From: Planctomycetaceae bacterium
GTDB lineage: Bacteria > Planctomycetota > Phycisphaerae > Phycisphaerales > SM1A02
Assembly (NCBI GenBank): GCA_002684315.1
Contig: NYVB01000081.1
Coordinates: 1 to 6,897, forward strand
Length of the DNA stretch: 6,897 bases
Direction: 5' to 3'
This document shows, one piece after another, positions 1 through 6,381 of the stretch (position 1 is its first letter; each line of letters opens with the position of its first letter). Both the position numbers and the translations under genes were made by a program. The notes beneath the pieces were generated by a model that was given only the letters and a program-made list of their open reading frames with translations, did not search any database and had not been told where the DNA came from.

Positions 1-138
1 CGAGAACTCAAGACCATCGAGGATTCGATCATCAAGAGCCTCTGCGCGATCTATCACGGCCGCATCGCCTATCCGACGAAGCAGGCCGAAGAGGAAGAAA
101 ACGACTCCACACCAGAGACCAAGCCGATCTCGGCATGA
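1..138 (+). CDS. C-terminal end of a probable 7TM-HD (PgpH/YqfF-like) membrane phosphohydrolase, partial
   Basis: The frame is open from base 1 to a TGA at 136-138, giving the last 45 residues of a protein that begins before the window. The visible part is an amphipathic stretch followed by 'CAIYHGRIAYP' (residues 15-25) and a hydrophilic acidic tail (EEEEN...KPISA). From memory of the family, cyclic-di-AMP phosphodiesterases of the PgpH/YqfF type end with a similar helix and an 'IYH-RIEYP' signature just after the cytosolic HD domain, so this would be the cytosolic end of a membrane protein. The HD catalytic residues and membrane helices would lie upstream and cannot be seen. It converges with mutY, with only 11 bp between the stop codons. 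The reading frame is certain; the family assignment rests on one short motif and is tentative. Confidence 0.55.
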   Translation, partial: RELKTIEDSIIKSLCAIYHGRIAYPTKQAEEEENDSTPETKPISA

Positions 139-154
139 TCATGACTTGATCATG
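134..154. terminator. Hairpin on the convergent stop codons, possible bidirectional terminator
   Basis: CATGATCA (134-141) and TGATCATG (147-154) are perfect reverse complements, an 8-bp stem around the 5-nt loop TGACT. The hairpin covers the TGA of the rightward gene (136-138) and the stop of mutY (150-152 on the minus strand). The stem is only half G/C-free at best and no T-tract follows on either strand, so it is not a canonical intrinsic terminator. The position between convergent genes is the main argument for a role. Confidence 0.4.
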
Positions 155-157
155 ACT
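136..157. repeat. Perfect 11-bp tandem duplication across the convergent gene junction
   Basis: TGATCATGACT occurs at 136-146 and again immediately at 147-157 with no mismatch. Each copy contains the palindrome TGATCA, so the duplication itself creates the hairpin described for 134-154. It supplies the stop region of both converging genes and may be a small slipped-strand duplication. Confidence 0.9.
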
Positions 158-1322
158 GCTCGGTGTCTTCTGCAACCGCGATGTCGATCATCCTGCGATG
201 AGGGTTTGAGAGTCCAAGTTCATCGAGTCGATCGGCGCGGTGCCAGCGGGATTCAGGTGAGCCGAGCGCCAGCATCAGATCCGCTTCCGAAAAGGTCTTC
301 ATCCGGGCCACATCCGGCCGAGTCACATGGAAGATGATGTCGCGATGCGTGGTGCGATGTTCGATGCGCTGCAGATCGAGTGGATCACTGGCAAGCCCGA
401 AGCGTGACGTGACGGTTGTGCAGGCCAGCTTCTTCTTGGATTCGAGCGATGGTGGCTGCCACATTCGAGCCCAGAGACCTTTCTCCGGTCGCTGCACGAG
501 AAGCACTTCCGGTGCACTCCCGGACGTCGTCGTGCGAAAGCACACCAGAACATGGTGATGCACCGTGGTGCGTGTGGCTCGCACTCGGACCTCTGGGTAC
601 GAGGCGGGCTCTCCGGAGGCATGCCCGAGACACCCCTTTCGCACGGGGCAGTTCGCACAATCGGGATCATGCTTGCGACAGACCGTCGCCCCCAGTTCCA
701 TGATCGCCTCGTTGACCACACCGGGATCCACCACGTTCGCAGCCACTGATGAGGCGAGGGTCCAGCACCAGGCATCGAAGTCGCGGTCGCCGGGTCTTCC
801 CGGTCGAGTGGCGAACCGGGCGAACACCCGAGCGACGTTGCCATCGACGATCGGCGCACGTTCACCAAAGACGATCGATGCGATCGCTCCGGCGGTGTAG
901 CGACCGACTCCGGGAAGCGTGAGGAGGGTTGCGGCATCCTGCGGCACCACACCCCCATGCTGATCGCGAATGACCTGGGCTGCGGCATGAAGAAGCCTCG
1001 CCCGACGGTAGTAGCCAAGACCCTGCCAAAGAGCCAGTACATCCTCTTCCGATCCATCCGCAAGGGAGCGAACATCTGGAAAACGAGCCATGAAGCGCTC
1101 AAACGGCTCTGTCACGCGATCAACCTGTGTCTGCTGAAGCATCGCTTCGGACACCAAGGCCCGGTAACCATCCCTCTGACGCCGCCAAGGCAGGTCTCTG
1201 GCCGCCTGCTTGAACCAGAGGCTCAGTGCATCGCCGAATGACCGAGCCTGCCGAGGATCCAAAAGTGATTCCTCGAGGGGGGAAATGATGTCTTCTTGAG
1301 CACTCATAATCTCGACAGGCAT
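150..1322 (-). CDS. mutY: A/G-specific adenine glycosylase MutY
   Basis: Base-excision repair enzyme that removes adenine mispaired with 8-oxoguanine. The 390 residues show the full family layout: 'LPWRRQRDGYRALVSEAMLQ' at 44-63 with the catalytic Glu at E59 before MLQQTQV; helix-hairpin-helix 'LPGVGRYTAGAIAS' at 136-149; catalytic Asp D160 in VDGNV; and the [4Fe-4S] ligands C215, C222, C225 and C231 (C-X6-C-X2-C-X5-C). A NUDIX-like 8-oxoG recognition domain follows from about 254 (VHHHVLV, LLVQRPEKGLWARMWQPP). In it the usual FSH triad reads TTH (324-326). E. coli MutY is about 350 residues; the extra length is spread over an N-terminal leader and loops. Neither possible start, ATG at 1322 or at 1305 (five codons in), has a good Shine-Dalgarno, so the longer form is kept. 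It is convergent with the upstream partial gene and divergent from the HTH/TM gene. Confidence 0.95.
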   Translation of the reverse strand: MPVEIMSAQEDIISPLEESLLDPRQARSFGDALSLWFKQAARDLPWRRQRDGYRALVSEAMLQQTQVDRVTEPFERFMARFPDVRSLADGSEEDVLALWQGLGYYRRARLLHAAAQVIRDQHGGVVPQDAATLLTLPGVGRYTAGAIASIVFGERAPIVDGNVARVFARFATRPGRPGDRDFDAWCWTLASSVAANVVDPGVVNEAIMELGATVCRKHDPDCANCPVRKGCLGHASGEPASYPEVRVRATRTTVHHHVLVCFRTTTSGSAPEVLLVQRPEKGLWARMWQPPSLESKKKLACTTVTSRFGLASDPLDLQRIEHRTTHRDIIFHVTRPDVARMKTFSEADLMLALGSPESRWHRADRLDELGLSNPHRRMIDIAVAEDTEQS

Positions 1323-1521
1323 CCTAGATCAGGCCTTCGACAGTTGCACCACTTCAGCGCGCGGGGGACCTTCCATGGCTCAGGAGGGCGTTCTCAGTCG
1401 AGAAAGCTCGCTCTTGAACTCGAAGACACGTCGGACGATCTCCATGAGGGAATCAACCCGGCCAAAGACCACTGAACCCCCCTGCCCCCCCGCAGTTGGC
1501 ATCCATCCAGGAGCAGCCCCA
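1323..1521. other. Divergent intergenic region with two C-tracts
   Basis: This 199-bp spacer lies between the mutY start and the gene starting at 1522 and must hold the promoters of both. I see no convincing -35/-10 pair. It stays open in frame with the downstream gene from an ATG at 1375, which would add 49 residues rich in Arg, Thr and Pro. That extension is not favoured, because the ATG at 1522 has a strong ribosome binding site and sits directly at the domain boundary. A C6 tract (1477-1482) and a C7 tract (1485-1491), separated by TG, lie 30-45 bp before the chosen start. Confidence 0.6.
1509..1513 (+). promoter_or_regulatory. Shine-Dalgarno site deciding the start at 1522
   Basis: AGGAG lies 8 nt before the ATG at 1522, an ideal spacing. 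It is the reason the shorter 265-residue form is chosen over the in-frame ATG at 1375. Confidence 0.75.
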
Positions 1522-2319
1522 ATGTCGAAGATGTTTCTCACAATGGAAGAAGCCGCCGAAGAAATCGGCAAGTCCGTTGATGACGTCAAGAAGATGATCG
1601 AGGAAGGCAAGCTTCAGGAGTTCAAGCAGAACGACGAGGTCATGATCAAGTCGGACCAACTCGCGCTTGTCACCGATGATGGCGAAGTCAACCTCGACGA
1701 CTCGGTCATTGGTGATGCGATGTCTCTGGAAGACTCCTTCTCCGACATGATCGAACTTGACGATGCCAGCTCGAGCGGCAGTGCCATCGGCCTGGCCGAT
1801 TCGAACGAAGCCACCGGGATCAGCGCATTCGACACCGCCCTGGCACAGGAACCACCGGCCGCCGCGGCGATGAGCGATGACGACTTCAACCTCGATGACA
1901 ATCTCGAATCGGGAAGTCAGATGCTCGACCTCACACGAGAGTCGGATGATTCGATGGTCGGCGCGGAACTGATGACGCAGTCATTCGAGGATGAAGAGAT
2001 GCTGGACCTGCCTTCGAGCGCCAGCGGCATCTTCAATCGAATGGAAGAGGACGGCGGCGCACAGAGTGTCGCGGCCGCACTCGGAAACAGTCCCATGTCG
2101 GTCCCCGTGGCCGTCGAGGAATATGATGGCGCAAGCAGCGGAATGGCCCTTGGCGGCATGATCACTGCAGCACTGGCATTCATCGTCGTCGCGATCATGG
2201 CCACAGGTGGCACAGGAATCGCATCGTGGTTCAACAGCACGATGGGCCTGGGCATTCCCCTGATCGTGCTGGTCGTGCTTCTGGGTGCAGGATTCGTCGT
2301 CGGTCGAGCGACCGACTGA
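1522..2319 (+). CDS. Membrane protein with N-terminal excisionase-like HTH domain and acidic linker, function unknown
   Basis: The 265-residue product has three parts. Residues 4-50 (MFLTMEEAAEEIGKSVDDVK onward, to the segment containing EVMIKSDQL) resemble the MerR/excisionase-type HTH fold: a helix pair followed by a short wing. Residues 51-205 are an acidic, Ser/Ala/Asp-rich low-complexity linker containing 'LDLTRESDDSMVGAEL' at 135-150, a motif I associate with planctomycete HTH-domain membrane proteins. Residues about 208-230 and 243-262 are two hydrophobic helices joined by a short loop, ending in GRATD. The protein should therefore be anchored by its C-terminus with the HTH-like end in the cytoplasm. 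No catalytic residues are visible. A gap of 16 bp to psd suggests cotranscription. The HTH-like domain is rather acidic for a DNA binder (EEAAEE, DDVKK), so a protein-binding role is equally possible. Confidence 0.8.
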   Translation: MSKMFLTMEEAAEEIGKSVDDVKKMIEEGKLQEFKQNDEVMIKSDQLALVTDDGEVNLDDSVIGDAMSLEDSFSDMIELDDASSSGSAIGLADSNEATGISAFDTALAQEPPAAAAMSDDDFNLDDNLESGSQMLDLTRESDDSMVGAELMTQSFEDEEMLDLPSSASGIFNRMEEDGGAQSVAAALGNSPMSVPVAVEEYDGASSGMALGGMITAALAFIVVAIMATGGTGIASWFNSTMGLGIPLIVLVVLLGAGFVVGRATD

Positions 2320-2335
2320 GCACCCCACGAACACG

Positions 2336-3004
2336 ATGACACTTTCACTGTACGGACTTCGAGAATGGCTCGGCGCAACGGTCATATGCGCCGTTCTGTG
2401 CACGATTGCATTCGCGATCGGAGCATGGTGGATCACGCCGGTCATTTTCCTGGCCTGGATCGCGTTGCTTCTGTTCTTCAGAGACCCTCTATGGCGACGG
2501 CCCGAGAGCATGCTTGAGGAGGACCTGGTCTGCCCGGCAGACGGTCACATCTCGGCAGTCGAGCATCTCGACGACCACGAAGCCATCGGCGGCCCGGCGG
2601 TCGTGGTCCGGATCTTTCTCAGCGTCCTGGATGTCCACATCAATCGGGCACCGTGCAACGGGACCGTTCAGGAACTCCGCTACAGACCGGGTCACCATCT
2701 GGATGCGCGCTCCGAGGAATCCGCGAAGGTCAACGAATCCAATCTCATCATGATGACGCGCGAGGACGGCACCCCGATCGGAATCAGACAGGTGTCGGGT
2801 GCGATCGCACGTCGAATCGTCTGCCCCCTGCAGCCGGGAGATCGCCTGACGAGAGCGGCACGATTCGGAATGATCAAGTTCGGGTCGACGACGGAACTGA
2901 TCGTCCCGGACCGCGGGCCGGAACATACCATCGTGCACGTCGCGAAGGGCGATCGTGTGCGAGGTGCGATCAACACTCTGGTCACGCTTCGGGATGAATC
3001 CTGA
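2336..3004 (+). CDS. psd: Phosphatidylserine decarboxylase proenzyme (short form)
   Basis: Pyruvoyl-dependent enzyme converting phosphatidylserine to phosphatidylethanolamine at the membrane. The 222 residues begin with two hydrophobic helices (about 12-30 and 32-48) followed by the family 'FFRDP' (47-51). 'CPADG' at 66-70 carries the conserved Asp (D69) and 'DVHINRAP' at 99-106 the conserved His (H101). 'RQVSGAIARRIVCPLQPGDR' spans 151-170. 'FGMIKFGST' ends at the self-cleavage site G183/S184, where the Ser becomes the pyruvoyl group and splits the chain into beta and alpha subunits. The length fits the short archaeal/planctomycete-type enzymes rather than the roughly 320-residue E. coli form. 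The ATG at 2336 lacks a clear Shine-Dalgarno; a GTG at 2285 would add 17 residues and overlap the upstream gene by 35 bp. Close spacing suggests translation coupled to the upstream gene. A phosphatidylserine synthase gene is not next to it. Confidence 0.93.
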   Translation: MTLSLYGLREWLGATVICAVLCTIAFAIGAWWITPVIFLAWIALLLFFRDPLWRRPESMLEEDLVCPADGHISAVEHLDDHEAIGGPAVVVRIFLSVLDVHINRAPCNGTVQELRYRPGHHLDARSEESAKVNESNLIMMTREDGTPIGIRQVSGAIARRIVCPLQPGDRLTRAARFGMIKFGSTTELIVPDRGPEHTIVHVAKGDRVRGAINTLVTLRDES

Positions 3005-3015
3005 AGCGGGACATG

Positions 3016-3032
3016 TTCGTCGTGGCGACGAA
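3016..3032. terminator. Hairpin in convergent gap between psd and the signalling operon
   Basis: TTCGTCG (3016-3022) and CGACGAA (3026-3032) form a perfect 7-bp stem with a TGG loop, centred in the 36-bp gap between two convergent genes. No T-tract follows on either strand. It is best read as a bidirectional terminator or transcript 3'-end stabiliser. Confidence 0.55.
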
Positions 3033-3040
3033 TGACGGAC

Positions 3041-4105
3041 TCAGGCCGCCTTGCTGTCACCCTTGCCGAATCCCCAATCAGTGAAGTCCTCGGTGTCCTC
3101 GGCGACCGAATCAGGCCACTGGGCATCGAGACGATGGTGGATGCGGACAACTTTCGCAAGCTGTTCACCGAACACCTCGCGAAGAGAATCGAGCAGAGGA
3201 GCCATTTCATCGGAGAATGGCGTCATCACGTCTCGGAAGAGGAAGACCACGGCCAGACACTCACCCTCGTGAATGCAGGGCATGGCGATCACATCGGAGT
3301 TCTGGAGAATCTCCGCTTCAGGACCGACGGCTTCGATGAACTCGTTGACGTCGTGAAACTTCACCAGCTCGCCTTGCTCGGCGACATGATGACAGACACC
3401 GCTGGCGAGACGATCGAGAACCGGGTCGGCGAGCTCGCGAGGACATTCGAAGTTCACATAGGCACCAAGGGCGTAGTCGACTTCTGATTCCGCAAGAAGA
3501 ACGGCCGCGTTCGTCGGACCCGTCTTTGACAGAAGAAATTCAAGCGACGTCTGAAGGACGCCTTCAATGTCCAGGTCCTGCGAAACCAGAGCGCGGTACG
3601 CGGAGACCGAGGAGATGATGTCGAGTCTGCCGGACATCTCCTTGTCGGGAGGGTCTCCATCTGCGGACGCACCACCGACGGCACCGATCACCGCACTGGA
3701 ATCGTTCGAGGAGATGTCATCGAAGGCGCTTCGAACACGATCGAGAACGACATCATCGGCGCTGCAGAGATCGATGTAGTCATCGACTCCGGATCGAAAG
3801 AGGTCGACGAGCGAGTCGACTTCGATTCCTCGACCACCGATGATGGTCGGCGTGCGGCCGAGAGTCGACAGACAGTCTCCGACGACTTCCATCGAGGTCT
3901 TTTCAATGGAGAAAAGAACGAGATCAGGGCAGGTGTCGTCCATGAACGTTTCAAGTTCGTCGGCGCAGCAGTGAGTCACCTGAATGTCGGACTGCTCGAA
4001 GATCTTTTCAAATCGTTCTCGATCGCCGCCGTGGTTCGAAACCACCAGCAGTTCGTCGTTCCTGGAATCGTCCTGGGTAAAGTCATTGTTGAATTTAGAA
4101 TTCAT
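3041..4105 (-). CDS. Degenerate receiver plus GAF-domain signalling protein
   Basis: Last gene of the leftward signalling operon, 354 residues, apparently cytosolic. Residues about 17-128 follow the receiver (CheY-like) pattern: 'ELLVVSNHGGDRERF' at strand 1, 'CPDLVLFSIEKT' at strand 3, 'TPTIIGG' at strand 4, and 'LFRSGVDDYIDL'. The key residues are missing, however: the acidic pair is S-N-H, the phospho-acceptor Asp is S66, and the strand-5 Lys is absent. This is a pseudo-receiver that should not accept phosphate. A Ser/Gly/Asp-rich linker (130-160) leads to a GAF-like domain at about 165-325, with 'DIEGVLQTSLEFLLSKTG', 'AAVLLAESE' and 'VIAMPCIHEGECLAVVFLF'. The C-terminus is polar. No output domain is present. 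The start at 4105 is chosen because AAGGAGG lies 9 nt upstream; an ATG at 4126 would add seven Arg-rich residues and swallow that site. Likely role, by inference: ligand sensor or adaptor for the kinase upstream. Confidence 0.85.
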   Translation of the reverse strand: MNSKFNNDFTQDDSRNDELLVVSNHGGDRERFEKIFEQSDIQVTHCCADELETFMDDTCPDLVLFSIEKTSMEVVGDCLSTLGRTPTIIGGRGIEVDSLVDLFRSGVDDYIDLCSADDVVLDRVRSAFDDISSNDSSAVIGAVGGASADGDPPDKEMSGRLDIISSVSAYRALVSQDLDIEGVLQTSLEFLLSKTGPTNAAVLLAESEVDYALGAYVNFECPRELADPVLDRLASGVCHHVAEQGELVKFHDVNEFIEAVGPEAEILQNSDVIAMPCIHEGECLAVVFLFRDVMTPFSDEMAPLLDSLREVFGEQLAKVVRIHHRLDAQWPDSVAEDTEDFTDWGFGKGDSKAA

Positions 4106-4114
4106 CTGGGGAAG

Positions 4115-4121
4115 CCTCCTT
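4115..4121 (-). promoter_or_regulatory. Strong Shine-Dalgarno for the pseudo-receiver/GAF gene
   Basis: On the minus strand AAGGAGG ends 9 nt before the ATG at 4105. It lies in the 68-bp gap after the kinase stop (4106-4173) and decides the start. The gap shows no T-rich terminator, so read-through from the kinase gene is expected, with separate efficient translation initiation. Confidence 0.8.
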
Positions 4122-4173
4122 CTCATGCCTCAGTTCTCACATCGGATGAATCAGGTCGCTGTTTGAGCGGTCT

Positions 4174-6357
4174 TCATGAAGTTGCGATGAAAGTTTTTCC
4201 AGCCGGACTGGAAACGACCGCATCAGGCAGATGAATCGAGACCCTTCCACCCGTACGGGCACCGGTTCGATTCGACAGAGAAATGGAACCTCCGTGCGCC
4301 TCGATGAGCCGCCGAGCCATTGAAAGACCCAGTCCACGACGGCGACCGGCTGGCTGGTCCGAGAAGAAAGGCTCGAAAGCATTGTGAAGTGCGTTTTCAG
4401 TGAACCCGGAACCGTGATCACGAACGATGAGTTGAAGGTCCCCGTCGAGGCTCTCAGCCTCAAGCACGATCGGACCATCATTACTGGCACGAAGACCGTT
4501 TTCGATCATTTCCACCAGCACGCAACGGAGATGATCGGGATCCACCAGCGCGGCCGGGAGCGGGCCGTTGCTTCGGATCGAGACACGTTCACCGCGATGA
4601 TCCGAGACCTCATTGCAGGCTTCAGCCATCAAGGAACCGATCGGAGTGGGTCGGACCATGATCTCGATGGGTCTGACGGATTCAGACAACGCGGAGATGA
4701 TCTCCGTGGCCCGCATGGATGCTTCCTCTATTTCCGAGGCGGCACCCGAGAATTCCGTTTTCGCCAGCCACTTGCAGAGCAGGTGCGACCGACCCGCGAT
4801 CAATGCCAGTGGAGTGTTGATTTCGTGGGCGGCACCTGCCGCGATCGCGGCCACCGCTGAAGCGGCTCGCGCCTTTGACAATGTTTCACGATGGTCGACG
4901 AGCACTCGGTTCGAGTGGGCGAGTTTCTCAGCGATGTGCTCGGCATGCTCACGCATGAGGACGTGGTCGATGGCCGCTTTCCATGCTGATTTCAAGGCAC
5001 TTTCAGGGTTGAAGTCGCAACTCCTACTTCCCACTTCGACTCCCAGAGCCACGATGGCGACTCTTTCGCCACGGAGTGAAAGCCGAATGGGAGCACCGCA
5101 GCGTTCAAGTCGGTGCCTGGACAGCACGTCGCGTGCGACATCCGCAGGCATGCCCGCCTCAAACATGATCTTCTTCACCGAGCCACCATCGAACAGCCAG
5201 ATGCGCGGATCGTTGGCGGCGTCATCCGGTGGCAGAATCACGCAGGCAGCCGAATTCGAAATGTGGTCGCGAGCGGAGTCTGAAATCAACTGCACGGCAT
5301 CATCGACGGATTCGCAAGGCAATCGTGTGAGGAAACGTCTCAGCGAGTCAAGACTGGACTCGCAAGCACGCGACTCGACCAGACGGTCGCGATAGGCACG
5401 CGCGAATCGACCCACCGAACGATTCGCGCGTCCAATTGATTCGAGGAGAAGCTCGGTGGTCGGTGCCGAATCAAGGCCGAGATCCTCGGCACGCCGTTCG
5501 ACCTCTTTCAGGACATCCGATCTCATGTCGAGTATTCGATTCAGGTCAAGATCGAACGTGCTGCAGATCTCGCGCAGCGCGGACGCACGAGTTCCATGTC
5601 CCTTGATGCACAGATGATCACCCGCGATGATCGCATCGGCAAGCGATACGATCGCGACCAGTTCCGGATGCACACAGCCACCGATCACCGACATCGGTTG
5701 ATCCAGCAACCAGACGACATCGATCAATTCCTCGGGAAGCCCCCACTGCCGGGCGACTCGTCGGCCAGCAGTCCGGCCATCGATTCCAATGTGTTCCTGA
5801 ATGATGACGTCGACGGTCTGAGTCCTCATGTCCGCGATTTCGCAGGCGGATCCGAAGATCTTCGGCACGAGTGAATGAAGCGCAAGATGCCCGATGTCGT
5901 GGACCAGGCCACCAATGAAGGCAGCGGATTCGGATACTCCGGATCGTTCAGAAGCGATCTTCTCCGCCATGACCGCAACGGCAAGGGAGTGGCGCCAGAA
6001 GAGCGAGGCATCGAATCCGGATGACTTCTCCGTGCCGATCTCTTCGACCGCCTGAAAGAAGCGGACTGAAAACGCCGCTGATTTCACGGCATCGAAACCC
6101 AGCAGCACCACTGCACGATCCAGACTGGTCACACCAAGTGATCTGCCACGATCACTTCGGGCACACAGTCCCACGACACGCGCCGACAGCGCCGGATCCG
6201 TCGCGATCAGATCGATGATCTCTCGGGCGGTGCTTTGATCATTGTCCAGAACGTGGATGAGACGCATTGCCAGAGCTGTGGGCGAAGGCAAGGCGTCAAG
6301 ACGACTCAGGAGACCGGCGATGGGATCGATGTCATCAGAGTGGCAGTTGTCGTCCAT
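4174..6357 (-). CDS. HDOD-domain sensor histidine kinase
   Basis: 727 residues, no membrane helix, so probably a soluble kinase. Residues about 13-245 are an HDOD domain: 'LPSPTALAMRLIHVLD' at 23-38, 'TDPALSARVVGLC' at 53-65, 'GLVHDIGHLALHSLVP' at 150-165 and 'RQWGLPEELIDVVW' at 203-216. The HD-type residues H123, H153, D154 and D241 all appear to be kept. About 330-470 is a weakly conserved region that may be a divergent GAF-like sensor, followed by a helical linker (470-500). The kinase core is complete: H-box 'AAHEINTPLALIAG' with phospho-acceptor H511, N-box 'EMIENGLRAS' (N620), G1 'RDHGSGF' (646-652), F-box 'FEPFF' (661-665) and G2 'RRGLGLSMARRLIEAHGG' (673-690). GGAG 5 nt before the ATG supports the start. 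It follows the regulator gene by 24 bp, which makes that regulator its likely partner. Confidence 0.93.
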   Translation of the reverse strand: MDDNCHSDDIDPIAGLLSRLDALPSPTALAMRLIHVLDNDQSTAREIIDLIATDPALSARVVGLCARSDRGRSLGVTSLDRAVVLLGFDAVKSAAFSVRFFQAVEEIGTEKSSGFDASLFWRHSLAVAVMAEKIASERSGVSESAAFIGGLVHDIGHLALHSLVPKIFGSACEIADMRTQTVDVIIQEHIGIDGRTAGRRVARQWGLPEELIDVVWLLDQPMSVIGGCVHPELVAIVSLADAIIAGDHLCIKGHGTRASALREICSTFDLDLNRILDMRSDVLKEVERRAEDLGLDSAPTTELLLESIGRANRSVGRFARAYRDRLVESRACESSLDSLRRFLTRLPCESVDDAVQLISDSARDHISNSAACVILPPDDAANDPRIWLFDGGSVKKIMFEAGMPADVARDVLSRHRLERCGAPIRLSLRGERVAIVALGVEVGSRSCDFNPESALKSAWKAAIDHVLMREHAEHIAEKLAHSNRVLVDHRETLSKARAASAVAAIAAGAAHEINTPLALIAGRSHLLCKWLAKTEFSGAASEIEEASMRATEIISALSESVRPIEIMVRPTPIGSLMAEACNEVSDHRGERVSIRSNGPLPAALVDPDHLRCVLVEMIENGLRASNDGPIVLEAESLDGDLQLIVRDHGSGFTENALHNAFEPFFSDQPAGRRRGLGLSMARRLIEAHGGSISLSNRTGARTGGRVSIHLPDAVVSSPAGKTFIATS

Positions 6358-6362
6358 GAATG

Positions 6363-6366
6363 CTCC
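6363..6366 (-). promoter_or_regulatory. Shine-Dalgarno of the HDOD kinase gene
   Basis: GGAG on the minus strand lies 5 nt before the ATG at 6357, inside the 24-bp gap after the response regulator. It supports the annotated kinase start and tight operon coupling. Confidence 0.65.
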
Positions 6367-6381
6367 GTCTTGAATGATGGA

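Noticed and set aside
323..1102. A 259-codon minus-strand frame overlapping mutY
   Set aside because: It is same-strand but out of frame with mutY, which carries all the catalytic and Fe-S motifs. The alternative product is an Arg/Ser-rich shadow.
1405..1440. Possible -35 TTGAAC promoter box in the divergent spacer
   Set aside because: No matching -10 element lies at 16-18 bp, so the hexamer alone is not evidence.
1375..1521. In-frame N-terminal extension of the HTH/TM protein from ATG 1375
   Set aside because: The 49 extra residues look unstructured, and the ATG at 1522 has AGGAG at 8 nt and begins directly at the domain. An extended form is not excluded but is less likely.
2285..2335. GTG start extending psd into the upstream gene
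   Set aside because: The added residues are polar, precede the first membrane helix and have no ribosome binding site. The ATG at 2336 fits the family length.
3032..3487. A 151-codon open frame on the plus strand
   Set aside because: It lies entirely antisense to the pseudo-receiver/GAF gene, which has a strong Shine-Dalgarno and recognisable domains. It has no recognisable motif of its own and is a GC-driven shadow frame.
4153..4173. Possible terminator hairpin between the kinase and GAF genes
   Set aside because: Only a 4-bp CGCT/AGCG core pairs on the transcribed strand; its flanks mismatch and no U-tract follows.
4613..5395. A 260-codon open frame on the plus strand
   Set aside because: It is antisense to the HDOD kinase across its sensor region and H-box. 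Composition is Ser/Arg/Ala-rich without motifs, and the opposite strand encodes a clear kinase.
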